A stretch of 64,000 nucleotides of DNA from Leptospira sp. GIMC2001 (GTDB lineage: Bacteria > Spirochaetota > Leptospiria > Leptospirales > Leptospiraceae): the NCBI RefSeq assembly GCF_028462125.1, contig NZ_CP115468.1, positions 2,323,097 to 2,387,096 on the forward strand. The letters run 5' to 3'. Shown piece after piece: positions 36,208 through 47,075 of the stretch. Under the pieces are notes generated by a model. It ran no database searches. It had not been told where the DNA came from and saw nothing but the letters and a program-made list of their open reading frames with translations. Position 1 is the stretch's first letter; each line of letters opens with the position of its first letter. Position numbers and translations under genes: made by a program.

Positions 36208-36872
36208 TGATGCTAAAAGTGAACAACATATCCAAAAATTATGGAAATAGTGCCGCAGTTAAGTCGATCTCGTTTGACGTGAACTCAGGAGACTATGTTG
36301 CAATTATTGGTCCAAGCGGATCGGGCAAGACAACCCTTCTTTCTCTTTTGACTGGACTCATCTCTCCAAGCGAAGGTGAGATCCTATACAATGACAAAAA
36401 GCTATCCTCCTTTTCCAAAAGCTCACTTGCAAAATTGAGAGCTTGGGATTTGGGAATGATTTTCCAATTCAGCGAACTGGTTCCAAGTCTTACCGTTGAA
36501 GAAAATATTTTATTGCCTGCAATCTTTACTCGGAAGTTCTCCGATGCCGAATACAGAACCAAATGTGAATTCTTACTAGATAGATTAGAAATGCGTGATA
36601 TTCGCAATGATCTTCCTCGAGAGTTATCAGGCGGTCAGATGCAAAAAGCCGCCATCGCAAGATCTCTAATCAATGATCCATCCATGCTAGTCGCTGACGA
36701 ACCATCAGGAGACTTGGATCCAGACAATAGCAATTTAGTTCAATTGCTACTCATGGAATACAATCGCATGGGTCTTACCATCCTTCTTGTTACCCATGAT
36801 ATGAATCTCGCCTTTGATGCTAAAACAATTTACGAAATGAAGAATGGTAGTTTTTCACAGATTATAAAATAA
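36207..36872 (+). CDS. ABC transporter ATP-binding protein (LolD/MacB-like)
   Basis: About 221 residues from ATG 36207, preceded by AGGAG at 36193-36197. Walker [10 protein letters not shown] (about 36-44), Q-loop '[22 protein letters not shown]', signature [15 protein letters not shown], Walker B '[14 protein letters not shown]' and H-loop 'LLVTHD' are all intact. The wording is typical of the MacB/LolD/FtsE branch. It is co-translated with the small permease upstream and followed 14 bp later by a ROK kinase gene. Confidence 0.9.
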   Translation: MMLKVNNISKNYGNSAAVKSISFDVNSGDYVAIIGPSGSGKTTLLSLLTGLISPSEGEILYNDKKLSSFSKSSLAKLRAWDLGMIFQFSELVPSLTVEENILLPAIFTRKFSDAEYRTKCEFLLDRLEMRDIRNDLPRELSGGQMQKAAIARSLINDPSMLVADEPSGDLDPDNSNLVQLLLMEYNRMGLTILLVTHDMNLAFDAKTIYEMKNGSFSQIIK

Positions 36873-36886
36873 TCTATAGGAGTAGA

Positions 36887-37792
36887 ATGTCTTATATTTT
36901 AGGTATAGATATTGGTGCAGGTTCCATCAAAGCTGGTCTCATCGATCGTAATGGGAAGATCCATAAAGAATCAACTGCAAGAACCGATGCATCCATGAAC
37001 AATGATCATTTTGCGCATGCAATAAGCCTTGCCATAGATTCGTTGTTAGATAAGAATTCTATTTATGGAATAGGAGTTGGTTCTCCTGGACCCATAGATT
37101 CTAAGAAAGGAATCATTCACTCATCTGCCAATCTTCCGAAACTGAATCAATTCGAAGTGTTGCAATATATAACTAACAAAATCAATGTTCCAGCCTATCT
37201 CAATAACGATGCAAATTGTGCGGCACTCGGTGAATGCTATTTTGGCAAAGCAAAAGGCTCCAAGAATCTATTTGTATTCACACTCGGAACGGGACTTGGT
37301 GGTGGCTGGGTATATGAAGGAAAATTGTTCAATGGCTTTGATGGGAATGGAATGGAAGTCGGCCATACAACCATCATCAAAGACGGGGCAGTTTGCGGTT
37401 GTGGTAACCTTGGATGTGCTGAAAGCTATTTCAGTGCAAAAGGATTATTAGGTCGATATAAGGATGAGACCGGAACAACTTTGAACGCTGTGTCCGAACT
37501 TTTTGTACTAGTTGAATCAGGTAATGCAGCAGCTCGAAAAATTTTGGATTTAGGCTGTGACGTATTGGCGGATGCTGCAAGAAATATTGTAAACTTATTG
37601 AATGTCGATAGTATTTCTTTTGTTGGAGGACTTACTCAATCTTGGCATCTCTATGGAGAACGGTTGAGCAAAAGAATCCACTCATCTGTTTTTCCTATAC
37701 TTTCGAATCGGTTGAATATTTATTATGGAGAGAATCAAGCGATTCTCGGAGCTGGAAGTTTAGTAATGGAAGGAGAGAAGTTAAATGGATAA
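36887..37792 (+). CDS. ROK-family sugar kinase (glucokinase-like)
   Basis: 301 residues. ATP-binding motif [16 protein letters not shown] at the N-terminus, catalytic Asp108 in [12 protein letters not shown], glycine-rich GTGLGGGW, and the ROK zinc site H160 with C170, C172 and C177 (EVGHTTI...[10 protein letters not shown]). Glucose is the most likely substrate for a single ROK kinase, but N-acetyl sugars cannot be excluded. Ribosome-binding site AGGAG is 6 bases before the ATG. The end overlaps the HIT-protein gene by 8 bp. Confidence 0.9.
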   Translation: MSYILGIDIGAGSIKAGLIDRNGKIHKESTARTDASMNNDHFAHAISLAIDSLLDKNSIYGIGVGSPGPIDSKKGIIHSSANLPKLNQFEVLQYITNKINVPAYLNNDANCAALGECYFGKAKGSKNLFVFTLGTGLGGGWVYEGKLFNGFDGNGMEVGHTTIIKDGAVCGCGNLGCAESYFSAKGLLGRYKDETGTTLNAVSELFVLVESGNAAARKILDLGCDVLADAARNIVNLLNVDSISFVGGLTQSWHLYGERLSKRIHSSVFPILSNRLNIYYGENQAILGAGSLVMEGEKLNG

Positions 37793-38129
37793 TTGCATAT
37801 TCTGTAAGATAATCAATAAAGAAATCCCAGCAAAAATCGAATATGAGGATGATGAAATATTAGGTTTTTATGATATAAGCCCTCAAGCACCAGTTCATTT
37901 GGTTTTCATTCCAAAAAAACATATCGAATCAATTGCAACGGCAACAGAAGAAGATTTTCAGATTATAGGAAGACTTCTTTTTCAAATAGCCAATACAGCC
38001 AAAAAATTAGGTCTAGATCAGTCAGGATATCGAATTGTAAATAATATGGGTAAGGATGGAGGACAAACTGTTTTCCACCTCCATTTCCATCTATTGGGCA
38101 AAAGAAGCCTTCTTTGGCCGCCAGGTTAA
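37785..38129 (+). CDS. HIT-family (HINT-like) nucleotide hydrolase
   Basis: 114 residues, normal length for HINT proteins. N-terminal CIFCKII zinc-type motif and the histidine triad H98-L-H100-F-H102 (HLHFHLLG) are present. Members hydrolyse nucleoside phosphoramidates such as AMP-lysine. It overlaps the kinase gene upstream by 8 bp and is followed 4 bp later by a membrane protein gene, so it sits inside an operon. Confidence 0.92.
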   Translation: MDNCIFCKIINKEIPAKIEYEDDEILGFYDISPQAPVHLVFIPKKHIESIATATEEDFQIIGRLLFQIANTAKKLGLDQSGYRIVNNMGKDGGQTVFHLHFHLLGKRSLLWPPG

Positions 38130-38133
38130 TTTT

Positions 38134-39117
38134 ATGAATAAAAAGTTTTTTCTCAGCCTACTGATTTCAGCGATTGCGATCGGCGCTTTATTGTATCAGT
38201 TCGATATAAATGAATTTGCGAAGCTTCGTGATAAATGGAATCCATACTTTCTGATTCCAATGGTTGCAAGCAATATGTTTGGGATCATCTTATTTTCCTT
38301 GCGATGGTATTTTCTGCTAGATCGTAAGATTTCTTTTTTTTCCAGTGCTCTTATAGCGACCATTGGCTTGGGTGGGAATATGATTTTGCCCGCTCGTGGA
38401 GGTGATATACTTCGCATCTACTATACTAAAAAGGCATCCGAAATTAAGTATCCTACGATTCTCTCCCAACTATTCCTAGAAAAAGTCATAGACCTAACAA
38501 TTGTTTTGTTTATAGGTGCATTGAGTTTTATGCTATTAGGTTTGGGTAACGAAAATGCGAATCCAAAAGCAATGATGGTATCGGCACTTGCAGTATTTGG
38601 AATGATACTAGGTTTGATTATGATTCGTTTTGCCAATGAACGCATTGCAAAAATTGGATTATTCTTTTTTAATTTAGTTCAGAAACCAGAATTGTTTAAT
38701 GAGAAAATCAAACCCCATCTGTCCGAACTCAAAGATTTTTTAACTTGGAAAAAGTTAACAATACCACTTCTCATAACTGTGCCAACTTGGATTTTAGCTT
38801 ATGCAGTAACCTATTGCATTCAATCTTACCTAATTGGAATCCCTCTAAGTTTTACTCAGAGTATGTTTATGGTTTTTTGCGGAGCTATGGGAGTTGCTAT
38901 CCCTTCTGCACCTTCCGGACTTGGAGTATTTCATGCATCCATAGTTTCTGGATTCGTTCTAATTGGACTTGGTAGTACTGATGGATTTCTGTATGCAACC
39001 GCAGTACATATGTTACAGTTTCTTGTTCTTAGCCTGTTTGGTTTGATAGCTTATATTATCTGGATGAACAGAAAGGAAAGCATATTGAAAGATGAACTAT
39101 TTGATTCATTGCAATAG
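38134..39117 (+). CDS. Flippase-like LPG-synthase-TM family membrane protein
   Basis: About 327 residues from ATG 38134; an upstream in-frame ATG at 38056 lies inside the HIT gene. About eight hydrophobic segments and the family signatures LRWYFLL, 'GNMILPARGGDILRIYYTKK' and 'PSAPSGLGVFHASIV' mark the PF03706-type (UPF0104) membrane family related to the MprF N-terminus. No catalytic lysyltransferase domain is present, so it is probably a lipid flippase or an isolated membrane part. The substrate is unknown. Confidence 0.82.
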   Translation: MNKKFFLSLLISAIAIGALLYQFDINEFAKLRDKWNPYFLIPMVASNMFGIILFSLRWYFLLDRKISFFSSALIATIGLGGNMILPARGGDILRIYYTKKASEIKYPTILSQLFLEKVIDLTIVLFIGALSFMLLGLGNENANPKAMMVSALAVFGMILGLIMIRFANERIAKIGLFFFNLVQKPELFNEKIKPHLSELKDFLTWKKLTIPLLITVPTWILAYAVTYCIQSYLIGIPLSFTQSMFMVFCGAMGVAIPSAPSGLGVFHASIVSGFVLIGLGSTDGFLYATAVHMLQFLVLSLFGLIAYIIWMNRKESILKDELFDSLQ

Positions 39118-39149
39118 AAGATCTTTCAGTATGAGCGGGGAATGAATCT

Positions 39150-39223
39150 CGGAGTTGACGGGGCTCGAACCCGCGACATTCTGCGTGACAGGCAGATACT
39201 CTAACCAACTGAGCTACAACTCC
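39150..39223 (-). tRNA. tRNA-Asp (GTC)
   Basis: 74 nt on the minus strand. Acceptor stem GGAGTTG/CAACTCC, D arm with AGTTGGTTA loop, anticodon stem TCTGC/GCAGA with loop CTGTCAC (anticodon GTC), T loop TTCGAGC, discriminator G as expected for Asp. CCA is not encoded. It is a stand-alone gene between two plus-strand genes. Confidence 0.96.
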
Positions 39224-39335
39224 TAATTCATTTGCTACGATATTTTGGAGCCTTCATTTGTCAAAGAAATTTAGAAATTTTTACCTAGATGCTTGCAAAT
39301 ACCGAGCAATTTATTCAGCTTGTAATTGAATTCGT

Positions 39336-40007
39336 ATGATTGTACAAGAAAAGACCGCCAAAGAGTTACTAGAAGAAAAAATATTTACCATTTCAAATTT
39401 TTTATCCTTTTGTAGAGTTCTATTTGTTCCACCCTTCATTATCTATTCTCTCGAATATGCAGAGAAGCCAAGCTTGGAAACTTTTTTCTATCCAGCCTTG
39501 ATCTGTGTCCTGACAATAATCACAGATTATCTCGATGGTAAAATGGCAAGATTGTTAAAACAAGAAACAATCTTAGGTCGATACTTAGATCCAGTCTGCG
39601 ACAAGATTGCGACTCTATGTGGCTTGGGCGTTGTTGTTACACTATTTGATTTCCCAATCTGGATACTTGTTCTGTATGCTATACGAGAAATCTTAGGAGT
39701 TGTCTTCGGTGGTTATCTCTATTTCAAAAGAGGACTGCAAGGCAAGCCAAATTGGTGGGGTAAAATTGGAGTGGGAATAGTTGGTTTTGCTGTTCTATGG
39801 TACATGTCGATTCCCTTAATCAAAACTTTTCCAAATCTTCCCGTTCTTTTCCCCCAACCACAATGGACCGGTTATATTTTGGTTGTTGTTTTAATTTTTG
39901 GAGTTATTGGATACGCAAACCGCTATTGGCAGATTGTTTTTCACCCCGAAAAGCAAGTAATCGATCCAACTGACACAAAGCAAAAGAAAAAATACGAAGT
40001 CATTTAA
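39336..40007 (+). CDS. pgsA: CDP-alcohol phosphatidyltransferase, PgsA-like
   Basis: 223 residues with the diagnostic motif D67-G-x2-A-R-x8-G81-x3-D85-x3-D89 (DYLDGKMARLL...GRYLDPVCDK) and five to six membrane helices. Likely makes phosphatidylglycerol phosphate from CDP-diacylglycerol and glycerol-3-phosphate in the inner membrane. Other CDP-alcohol transferases share this motif, so the exact product is less certain than the family. It has a short cytoplasmic N-terminal extension (about 18 residues) and a lysine-rich tail. Confidence 0.82.
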   Translation: MIVQEKTAKELLEEKIFTISNFLSFCRVLFVPPFIIYSLEYAEKPSLETFFYPALICVLTIITDYLDGKMARLLKQETILGRYLDPVCDKIATLCGLGVVVTLFDFPIWILVLYAIREILGVVFGGYLYFKRGLQGKPNWWGKIGVGIVGFAVLWYMSIPLIKTFPNLPVLFPQPQWTGYILVVVLIFGVIGYANRYWQIVFHPEKQVIDPTDTKQKKKYEVI

Positions 40008-40055
40008 GAGAATATTCAAAAATTGCAATATAGCAATGATTCTAAGATATAAGTT

Positions 40056-40682
40056 TTACTTTTTCTTTTTTAAATACCTTTCTAAAATTTCTTCTCTGGT
40101 TAGAGTTTTCTTAAGTTGAATCATATAGAAAATTTTCATTCTAGTGATCTGCGGCTTATCATCTTTGTATTCATGAAGAAAATTCCATCTTGTCACATCA
40201 CTCTGAATAAGTTTTGCAATCTCATTGATTCGGGGAACTCGACGATCGAAATTGATAACTTCAATTCCACCTGTGAATCCATTCAAAGTTACAAGTAGAA
40301 TCCCTTCATCTGTCAAATTCACAGTATTGAAATTGTGGACTTCTTCTTTTGCTAGGCTGTCGCCACCAAGGTCAGGTTTGCGTCGTATGAATTTTGATCC
40401 TCGGATCTGGCGAACTTCATACATATCGCTTGTCAGAATGACTCGGAAGTATTCCAAGGAATCCGTTGAAGGATTCTGAAAATATGTATGCTCCTTCTTA
40501 TGATTGACTACTACATTTCCATGTTCATCAATGATCTCTTCTCCAGAAACTGGCGGAGGTAGAATATCTGTTTCGGGAATGCTTGCCTGTATTTCTGCTG
40601 AATCTTTGGATTCATCTACTGATTTACAATTGGCATGAAACTGAATTAGGATAAAAGCAAGGATCAATATTTTCAAATTCAT
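40056..40682 (-). CDS. Putative lipoprotein downstream of mgtE
   Basis: About 208 residues from ATG 40682, eight bases after the mgtE stop; upstream in-frame starts would overlap mgtE and precede the natural signal peptide. The signal peptide ends in FHANC (lipobox-like, cysteine near residue 19). The mature part is acidic then basic, ending RYLKKKK. I recognise no domain. Probably co-transcribed with mgtE. Confidence 0.7.
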   Translation of the reverse strand: MNLKILILAFILIQFHANCKSVDESKDSAEIQASIPETDILPPPVSGEEIIDEHGNVVVNHKKEHTYFQNPSTDSLEYFRVILTSDMYEVRQIRGSKFIRRKPDLGGDSLAKEEVHNFNTVNLTDEGILLVTLNGFTGGIEVINFDRRVPRINEIAKLIQSDVTRWNFLHEYKDDKPQITRMKIFYMIQLKKTLTREEILERYLKKKK

Positions 40683-40690
40683 AATCAATA

Positions 40691-42091
40691 TTACAATAAA
40701 TATTTCATAAAATAGTTCGCAAGCCCTAAAAAGAAGAAAAATCCACATACATCTGTAAAAGTTGTCACAAATATTGAGGACGCAATCGCTGGATCAATGC
40801 GAAATATTTTCAAAATTAAAGGAATTGAGGAACCAACCAAGCCTGCAAGGGACATGTTCACCATCATAGCAGAGGCAATCACAAGAGATAGAGCAAGATT
40901 TTGCTTGAAGAAGAAAACAAGAATGCCTGCAAGACATCCCAAAAAGATTCCATTCAAAATTCCAATGGAAGTTTCTTTTCGTACGGCTTCCCACCAAGTT
41001 CCAATTGTCAACTCACCTGTTGCAAGATTTCGCACAACAACTGTTATAGACTGTGTTCCAGCATTGCCTCCCATTCCTGCAACTATGGGCATAAGAGTTG
41101 CCAACACAACAACTTGTTGAATTGTATCTTCAAATATTGAGACGATTGATGCTGCAAGAGTAGCCGTTGCCAAGTTCACAATCAGCCATACAATTCGCTT
41201 ACGCAAAGATTCTAATACAGGAGTGGTGAGCTTCTCGTCTTCAGATAGACCACCCATTCTATAGATATCTTCTGATGCTTCATCTTGTAAGATGTCTAAG
41301 ACGTCATCTACAGTAATCCGACCGATAACTCTTTCTTCGTCATCAACGACTGCAATTGACACTAAGTCATATTTACGAAAGGTAAAAGCTACATCTTCTT
41401 GATCTGTATTGAAGTGTACAGAAAATACGGTCGAATCCATAATTTTATGGATCTTATCAGTGGGACTGGAAAGCAATAGATCCTTCAGTCGAAGAAAGCC
41501 AACCAATTTTCCAGACTTTTCTGTAACATAAACTAAATATATATCATCAACTTCTTTGGCTACTTTACGTACTTTGGCAATTGCTTTCTGAACAGTATCA
41601 TTCATAGATACTGAGGCAAAATCACTACTCATGATTCTACCGGCAGTGTTCTCATTGAATTCTAACTGAGTACGAATCTGGTGGGAATCTTCCTTATCTA
41701 AATTCTTGAGAACCTCTTCAACTTTCTCTCGTCGAACATCCCCCAAGATAAAAGTGATATCATCGGATTCTAAATTTTCAAAAATGGGTGAGATTTCTTT
41801 CGGTTGTAGTTTTTCTAAAAACTTAGATTGAAATTCTTCATCTAACTCAACTAAAATCTCACTCTGCTTGATCGGATCAAATAATCGAAAAACATAAAAA
41901 GCTTCTTCATCTTCAAGTTCTTGAATGCATTCTGCAATATCAGCATAGTGAGCATTGTCAAATGCATCCAGAATTTCATTGTCTTTTCCCGTCTTTATAA
42001 ACTCAGAAAGCCTATCTAACCAGATTTCGAATGCTTCAGACTCAAGTGGAGGAATTTTATTGGTTGGTTCGGGGCTGATTGACGGTTCCAT
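40691..42091 (-). CDS. mgtE: Magnesium transporter MgtE
   Basis: 466 residues. N-terminal helical MgtE_N domain (about 30-150), two CBS domains (about 155-285; 'MSSDFASVSMNDTVQKAIAKVRK', 'MDSTVFSVHFNTDQEDVAFTF'), a plug helix, then five transmembrane helices with the conserved 'PIVAGMGGNAGTQSITVVVRNLA' and the final 'TTFTDVCGFFFFLGLANYF', the Asp of which lines the pore in the family. It is a dimeric Mg2+ channel gated by cytosolic Mg2+. GAGGA precedes ATG 42091. Followed by a lipoprotein gene 8 bp downstream. Confidence 0.95.
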   Translation of the reverse strand: MEPSISPEPTNKIPPLESEAFEIWLDRLSEFIKTGKDNEILDAFDNAHYADIAECIQELEDEEAFYVFRLFDPIKQSEILVELDEEFQSKFLEKLQPKEISPIFENLESDDITFILGDVRREKVEEVLKNLDKEDSHQIRTQLEFNENTAGRIMSSDFASVSMNDTVQKAIAKVRKVAKEVDDIYLVYVTEKSGKLVGFLRLKDLLLSSPTDKIHKIMDSTVFSVHFNTDQEDVAFTFRKYDLVSIAVVDDEERVIGRITVDDVLDILQDEASEDIYRMGGLSEDEKLTTPVLESLRKRIVWLIVNLATATLAASIVSIFEDTIQQVVVLATLMPIVAGMGGNAGTQSITVVVRNLATGELTIGTWWEAVRKETSIGILNGIFLGCLAGILVFFFKQNLALSLVIASAMMVNMSLAGLVGSSIPLILKIFRIDPAIASSIFVTTFTDVCGFFFFLGLANYFMKYLL

Positions 42092-42198
42092 TATTTTTTC
42101 CTCGGGTATATTTATTATTATGATCGGATTCTAAAGGGCATTCCAATATTTTTATCCTTGCGAACCTGGCTTTTTCAAAAATTCTTGACTATAAGCAC

Positions 42199-43176
42199 AT
42201 GCTCCCTGAAGAAAACTTAGATCATTACCATTTTTTGACTGAAAAGGAAGCTAAACGATCTAAAAAATCACTACTTATCTCACTCGGTATCTCATTTTTC
42301 ATATTCATTGTAGAATTGTATGGAGCCTATCAAAGTAACTCGATTGCTCTTCTAACGGATGCATTCCATATCGTAACCGATATGCTTGCTCACGTAATCA
42401 GTTTGATTGCAGTTAGCTTTTCTCTTAGAAATAGAACAATACGATTTAGTTTTGGATTTCTTCGATTTGAAATTCTTGCAGCCTTTTTGAATGCAATTCT
42501 CTTAATTCTTTTGTGCGGATTCCTTCTCTACGAAAGTATAGAAAGATTTATCGATCCACATGAAATTCACGCAGACTCGATGTTAGCATTTAGCTTGATT
42601 GGTCTCTTCTTGAACTCAATATCCGCATTAATACTTTTTACTGTTTCCAAAACCAGTATAAATCTAAAATCTGCCTACTTCCACGTACTTGGTGATTTGC
42701 TCGGAACGGTTGCTGTGGTAATCGGAGCCATCATCATTCGGTTTACAAATCTTGCCTGGATTGATTCAGTATTTAGCTTACTGATTATTCTAATAATCGG
42801 TAGAGCTACCTATAGCCTTCTCAAAGAATCCCTTTATTCTCTATTGGAAGCTTCACCTAATCCTCATAAACTGACTCATATACTTTCAGATATCAAATCC
42901 ATTCCCAAAGTACAGAAAATTCTTTCCTATCACCATTGGAATCTAACCTCTGGTGTAGAATGTGTAAATCTAAGATTGCTCATAAAAGACAAGAAGTTAT
43001 GGGAGTCCGTTACTACAGAAACGCATAAGTTACTAAAAGAAGAATATGGGATAACTCATGTGAATGTAGAACTTGCGTCTAAAGAATCCAGTGATGTCTT
43101 AGATACGATTGTCGTAAATCATGACAATCGACATTCAAAAGATGGACATGGTCACCACCACGGACATTCACATTAG
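42199..43176 (+). CDS. Cation diffusion facilitator (Zn2+/Cd2+/Co2+ exporter)
   Basis: 325 residues, six membrane helices. Metal-site residues H57/D61 (TDAFHIVTD, TM2) and H162/D166 (FHVLGDLLG, TM5) fit the His/Asp zinc site of the ZitB/CzcD group. The cytoplasmic C-terminal domain (about 215-300) is present, and a His-rich tail (GHGHHHGHSH) probably binds zinc. Exports divalent metal against protons. Divergent from mgtE. Confidence 0.92.
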   Translation: MLPEENLDHYHFLTEKEAKRSKKSLLISLGISFFIFIVELYGAYQSNSIALLTDAFHIVTDMLAHVISLIAVSFSLRNRTIRFSFGFLRFEILAAFLNAILLILLCGFLLYESIERFIDPHEIHADSMLAFSLIGLFLNSISALILFTVSKTSINLKSAYFHVLGDLLGTVAVVIGAIIIRFTNLAWIDSVFSLLIILIIGRATYSLLKESLYSLLEASPNPHKLTHILSDIKSIPKVQKILSYHHWNLTSGVECVNLRLLIKDKKLWESVTTETHKLLKEEYGITHVNVELASKESSDVLDTIVVNHDNRHSKDGHGHHHGHSH

Positions 43177-43191
43177 CCTTTGAAGTTGAGC

Positions 43192-44139
43192 TTAAGAACC
43201 GGACAACATTTGAAATAACTTGAGATCTGGGAATTTTTCCATGATAACCGGACTTGCAATCAATTGGTTGATAAGTTCTTTACCAATAGACATATCACTT
43301 ACAGTTAGCGTCTCCATTCCAAGATTTCCAACTGCTGCTATCTTCGTTCTCATAACTTCATCCAATTCATTGAAACAAGAAATCAATTTTTCCTTTTCTG
43401 ACACTACATTACTTGATACAAAAATATCTTGATCAGATAATATACGCTCACAAAAACCTAATAAAATTGAATGCAATGAGAATATTTCTAGTGTTCTAAG
43501 AATTTTTGCATGATTCCTATAATTGAAATCCAATTCGCAACTAGGATCTATTTCTATATTATTCAATTCTAATTCAGCATGGGTTGCTTCCTTGGCAAAA
43601 TTCATATCATAGGGTAAAATTTTGAATCCTACAATATCAAAATCCAAAAGAAATGCGCAAAAATTTCGATTCTCATCATCTCGTAGAACAACAATAAATT
43701 TATCTGCCGACCTTGCCGTCGTCGCATAGCCCTTCTTTCCTGACAGAATAACTTTGTTTCCATTTCTTTTCACAGTAGATTGAATATTTTTTAATCTACC
43801 CATCCAACCCTTCTCTGATACAGCGAAAGAATAAATCGTTCTACCAGATACAAGGTCATTCAACTCATTCGTTCTATTCGAAAATTTCAATATATTTCCG
43901 CATAGATTTGCCATAGCCATTGCAGAGACTGCAATTCCGAGCCCAGCCGAATCCAATGCCATATACCTTAAAACTCGATGAAATTGTTCGATATTTTCCT
44001 GATTCCAATCAAGCAAATGATCAAAAAATCCAAGCTTATTAAAAGTTGGAAAAAAAACTTTGAATCGCTCCCATACATCATACTCTTTTGATTTTTTGAG
44101 ATCTGAATCAATTATTTCTTTCCATTTGGTCGCGATCAT
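43192..44139 (-). CDS. Short acyl-CoA dehydrogenase-like protein
   Basis: 315 residues, shorter than the usual ~380. The N-terminal helical and middle beta domains are recognisable (AVSEKGWMGRLKNIQSTVKRNGNKVILSGKKGYATTARSADKFIVVL is like the family's substrate/FAD region), but the C-terminal helical domain is shortened and I see no convincing catalytic Glu or FAD-dimer motif. It starts immediately after the uvrA stop codon with no gap, so it is the second gene of that operon. It could be a divergent oxidoreductase or a non-catalytic relative; the substrate is unknown. Confidence 0.65.
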   Translation of the reverse strand: MIATKWKEIIDSDLKKSKEYDVWERFKVFFPTFNKLGFFDHLLDWNQENIEQFHRVLRYMALDSAGLGIAVSAMAMANLCGNILKFSNRTNELNDLVSGRTIYSFAVSEKGWMGRLKNIQSTVKRNGNKVILSGKKGYATTARSADKFIVVLRDDENRNFCAFLLDFDIVGFKILPYDMNFAKEATHAELELNNIEIDPSCELDFNYRNHAKILRTLEIFSLHSILLGFCERILSDQDIFVSSNVVSEKEKLISCFNELDEVMRTKIAAVGNLGMETLTVSDMSIGKELINQLIASPVIMEKFPDLKLFQMLSGS

Positions 44140-46992
44140 TCATTCACTCTTTTTACTGCTGGACTTCTTTTCAAAATCTAGAATCGGTTTGAGATATTGT
44201 CCGGTAAATGAATTTTTCACTTTGGCGACTTCTTCAGGTGTTCCAGTTGCAATAACTTCACCACCGCCATCACCACCCTCAGGTCCAATATCGATAATAT
44301 AATCTGCAGATTTTATAACATCTAAGTTATGTTCGATGATGACCATTGAATTCCCTTTATCAACCAATGCTTGGAGCACATTCATTAACTTTTGGATATC
44401 GTCAAAATGAAGACCTGTAGTTGGTTCATCAAGAATATAGAGAGTTTTGCCAGTTGGGCGCTTGGAAAGTTCTGTGGATAACTTAATACGTTGCGCTTCA
44501 CCGCCCGAAAATGTTGTTGCGGGTTGTCCGAGTTTGATGTAACCCAAACCAACATCCATTAAAGTTTCCAATTTGCGTCTTGCTTGGGGAATGTTCTCGA
44601 AAAAGATTACCGCATCTTCAACAGTCATATCCAAAATGTCGCTTATATTTTTGTGTTTGAATCGAACTTCCAATGTTTCTCGATTGTATCTTTTTCCTTT
44701 GCATACATCACAAGTGACGAAAACATCGGGAAGAAAATGCATTTCAATTTTTAAAATTCCATCTCCTTGGCATTTCTCACAACGTCCACCTGCGACATTG
44801 AAGCTAAACCGCCCCGGTCCATAACCTCGCAACTTTGCATCTTCAAGATTTGCAAACATTTCTCGAATCGGAGTAAATAACCCAGTGTAAGTTGCTGGAT
44901 TAGATCTTGGAGTTCTACCAATTGGAGACTGATCGATATTGATCACTTTATCTAAATTCTCAATTCCTAGAATCTTTTTATGAGCTCCAGCAATTGTCCT
45001 AGATTTGGTTATATCATGAGCAAGTTTATTGTATAGAATTTCATTGACTAATGTTGATTTGCCAGATCCAGAGACACCCGTCACCACAACCATCACACCT
45101 AACGGAAATTCTACGTCAATATTCTTGAGATTATTCTGACTTGCACCAATTACTTTTAGAGACTTTCCTTCCGGAATCCTTCTCTTATCTGGTCTCGAAA
45201 TAAATTTCTCTCCGGTAAGATATTTACCCGTAGTAGATTTAGGATTCTTTTTAATTTCTTCAGGAGTTCCTTTTGCAACAATTTGTCCGCCATGAACGCC
45301 TGCTCCAGGTCCCATGTCGATAATATAGTCAGCCTCCTCCATTGTTTCTTTATCATGCTCGACGACTAAAACAGTATTGCCTAAGTTTTTTAAATCCTTT
45401 AAGGTTGTGATGAGTTTTGTATTGTCCCTTTGATGTAAGCCTATGGATGGCTCGTCTAACACATACATAACACCCATAAGTCTTGATCCAATCTGAGATG
45501 CGAGACGAATCCTCTGCATCTCGCCTCCAGAAAGAGTGCCCGCGCTTCGTGCTAGATTGAGGTAACCTACACCCACGTCCTTAAGAAATGTCAATCTCTG
45601 GACAATTTCTTTTAGAATGGGTTCCGATATAACAATATTTGCACCTTTGAATTTTAGATTATTCGAAAAGTCTAATGATTTCTCAACGGACATACTTGTA
45701 TAGCCGTCTATGCCTAGTCCTGCAATCCGAACAGCCAATGCACCTGGACTCAACCTTTTGCCTTTGCAGTCCGGACAGATATGATTGGTCATATAAGTCT
45801 CGTAGTATTGGCGCATAGAATCTGATTTCGTTTCGCGATAGCGTCTAGTTAAATTGGGAATTACACCTTCATAATTTCGCGAAAATTCAAAATGGGAATT
45901 TTCTTTTCGAAAATCATAGTCAATCTGAATTGATTGATCTCCGTATAGAATAGTTTCCTTTACTTTGGTTGATAATTTATTCCACGGTGTAGTCGGATTG
46001 AATTTTAACTTTTTGGATAAAGCTTCAATTGTTGCCATAAACCAATAGCTATTGGACTTAGCGCCACCCCATGCTTCAATTGCGCCTTCGACTAAGCTTA
46101 TTTTCTCATCAACCACGAGAAGATTCTCATCAAATTCCAGAAGCGATCCCAAACCATCACAGGACTTACAGGCTCCATGTGGTGAATTGAAAGAGAAAAG
46201 TCTTGGAGAAAGTTCTGGAAGAGTTACATCGGGACAATTGGGACAAGAAAGTTTCTGAGAATAGACATGATCTTTTTTATCATCATGAATGATCACAACT
46301 CCTTCAGATTGCTTCAGGGCAGTCTCGACAGAATCAGAAAGCCTAGATTCCAATCCATCCTTGACAACAATTCGATCAACAACGATATCAATATCAGACT
46401 TGAAAGTTTTTTTTAAGATGATTTCTTCATCAAGACTTTTTATCTCACCATTGATTCGAACTCGATGAAATCCGTTCTTTCGTGCTTGATCTAGTATATC
46501 CTTGTGCTCGCCTTTCTTTTGTTTGATGATTGGCGCTATAACTTGCAGCTTTGTTCCGGTTGGAAATAATTTAATTCTATCTAGGATTTGATCAACAGAA
46601 AGTGTACTAATTTCTGTTCCACATTTAGGACAATGAGGCACTCCAACTCGAGCATAGAGTAGTCTTAGATAATCATAAATTTCTGTTACTGTACCAACGG
46701 TTGATCTAGGATTTCTATGTGTAGTTTTCTGTTCAATGGAAATTGCAGGACTCAATCCTTCGATTAGATCGACATCTGGTTTTTCCATTTGTCCCAAGAA
46801 CTGACGCGCATAAGAAGAAAGACTTTCGACATATCGCCTCTGGCCTTCCGCATAAATTGTATCAAAAGCAAGAGAAGATTTACCTGATCCAGATAGTCCA
46901 GTGATAACAACAAGTTGATCCCGAGGAATATCAACATCGATGTTCTTGAGGTTGTGCTCGCGAGCACCACGGATTTTTAATTTACCAATCAA
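44140..46992 (-). CDS. uvrA: Excinuclease ABC subunit A
   Basis: 950 residues, full length. Two ABC modules: Walker [10 protein letters not shown] (33-41) and GVSGSGKST, signature motifs '[20 protein letters not shown]' and '[19 protein letters not shown]', and zinc-finger cysteine pairs ([38 protein letters not shown]). It finds DNA lesions for UvrB/UvrC. The start is TTG at 46992 with AGGGG seven bases upstream; no in-frame ATG precedes the conserved '[13 protein letters not shown]'. Divergent from sppA. Confidence 0.97.
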   Translation of the reverse strand: MIGKLKIRGAREHNLKNIDVDIPRDQLVVITGLSGSGKSSLAFDTIYAEGQRRYVESLSSYARQFLGQMEKPDVDLIEGLSPAISIEQKTTHRNPRSTVGTVTEIYDYLRLLYARVGVPHCPKCGTEISTLSVDQILDRIKLFPTGTKLQVIAPIIKQKKGEHKDILDQARKNGFHRVRINGEIKSLDEEIILKKTFKSDIDIVVDRIVVKDGLESRLSDSVETALKQSEGVVIIHDDKKDHVYSQKLSCPNCPDVTLPELSPRLFSFNSPHGACKSCDGLGSLLEFDENLLVVDEKISLVEGAIEAWGGAKSNSYWFMATIEALSKKLKFNPTTPWNKLSTKVKETILYGDQSIQIDYDFRKENSHFEFSRNYEGVIPNLTRRYRETKSDSMRQYYETYMTNHICPDCKGKRLSPGALAVRIAGLGIDGYTSMSVEKSLDFSNNLKFKGANIVISEPILKEIVQRLTFLKDVGVGYLNLARSAGTLSGGEMQRIRLASQIGSRLMGVMYVLDEPSIGLHQRDNTKLITTLKDLKNLGNTVLVVEHDKETMEEADYIIDMGPGAGVHGGQIVAKGTPEEIKKNPKSTTGKYLTGEKFISRPDKRRIPEGKSLKVIGASQNNLKNIDVEFPLGVMVVVTGVSGSGKSTLVNEILYNKLAHDITKSRTIAGAHKKILGIENLDKVINIDQSPIGRTPRSNPATYTGLFTPIREMFANLEDAKLRGYGPGRFSFNVAGGRCEKCQGDGILKIEMHFLPDVFVTCDVCKGKRYNRETLEVRFKHKNISDILDMTVEDAVIFFENIPQARRKLETLMDVGLGYIKLGQPATTFSGGEAQRIKLSTELSKRPTGKTLYILDEPTTGLHFDDIQKLMNVLQALVDKGNSMVIIEHNLDVIKSADYIIDIGPEGGDGGGEVIATGTPEEVAKVKNSFTGQYLKPILDFEKKSSSKKSE

Positions 46993-47075
46993 TGATTTGC
47001 CCCTAAGAGTCAGAGTGATTTTCCACTGGCTTTATGGAAACCATTTTCATACCCTTACAATAGAGGTAAGTTATC

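Noticed and set aside
38056..38133. Upstream start for the flippase-like protein
   Set aside because: It would put 26 hydrophilic residues before the natural membrane start and overlap the HIT-protein gene by 74 bp; ATG 38134 fits the operon spacing.
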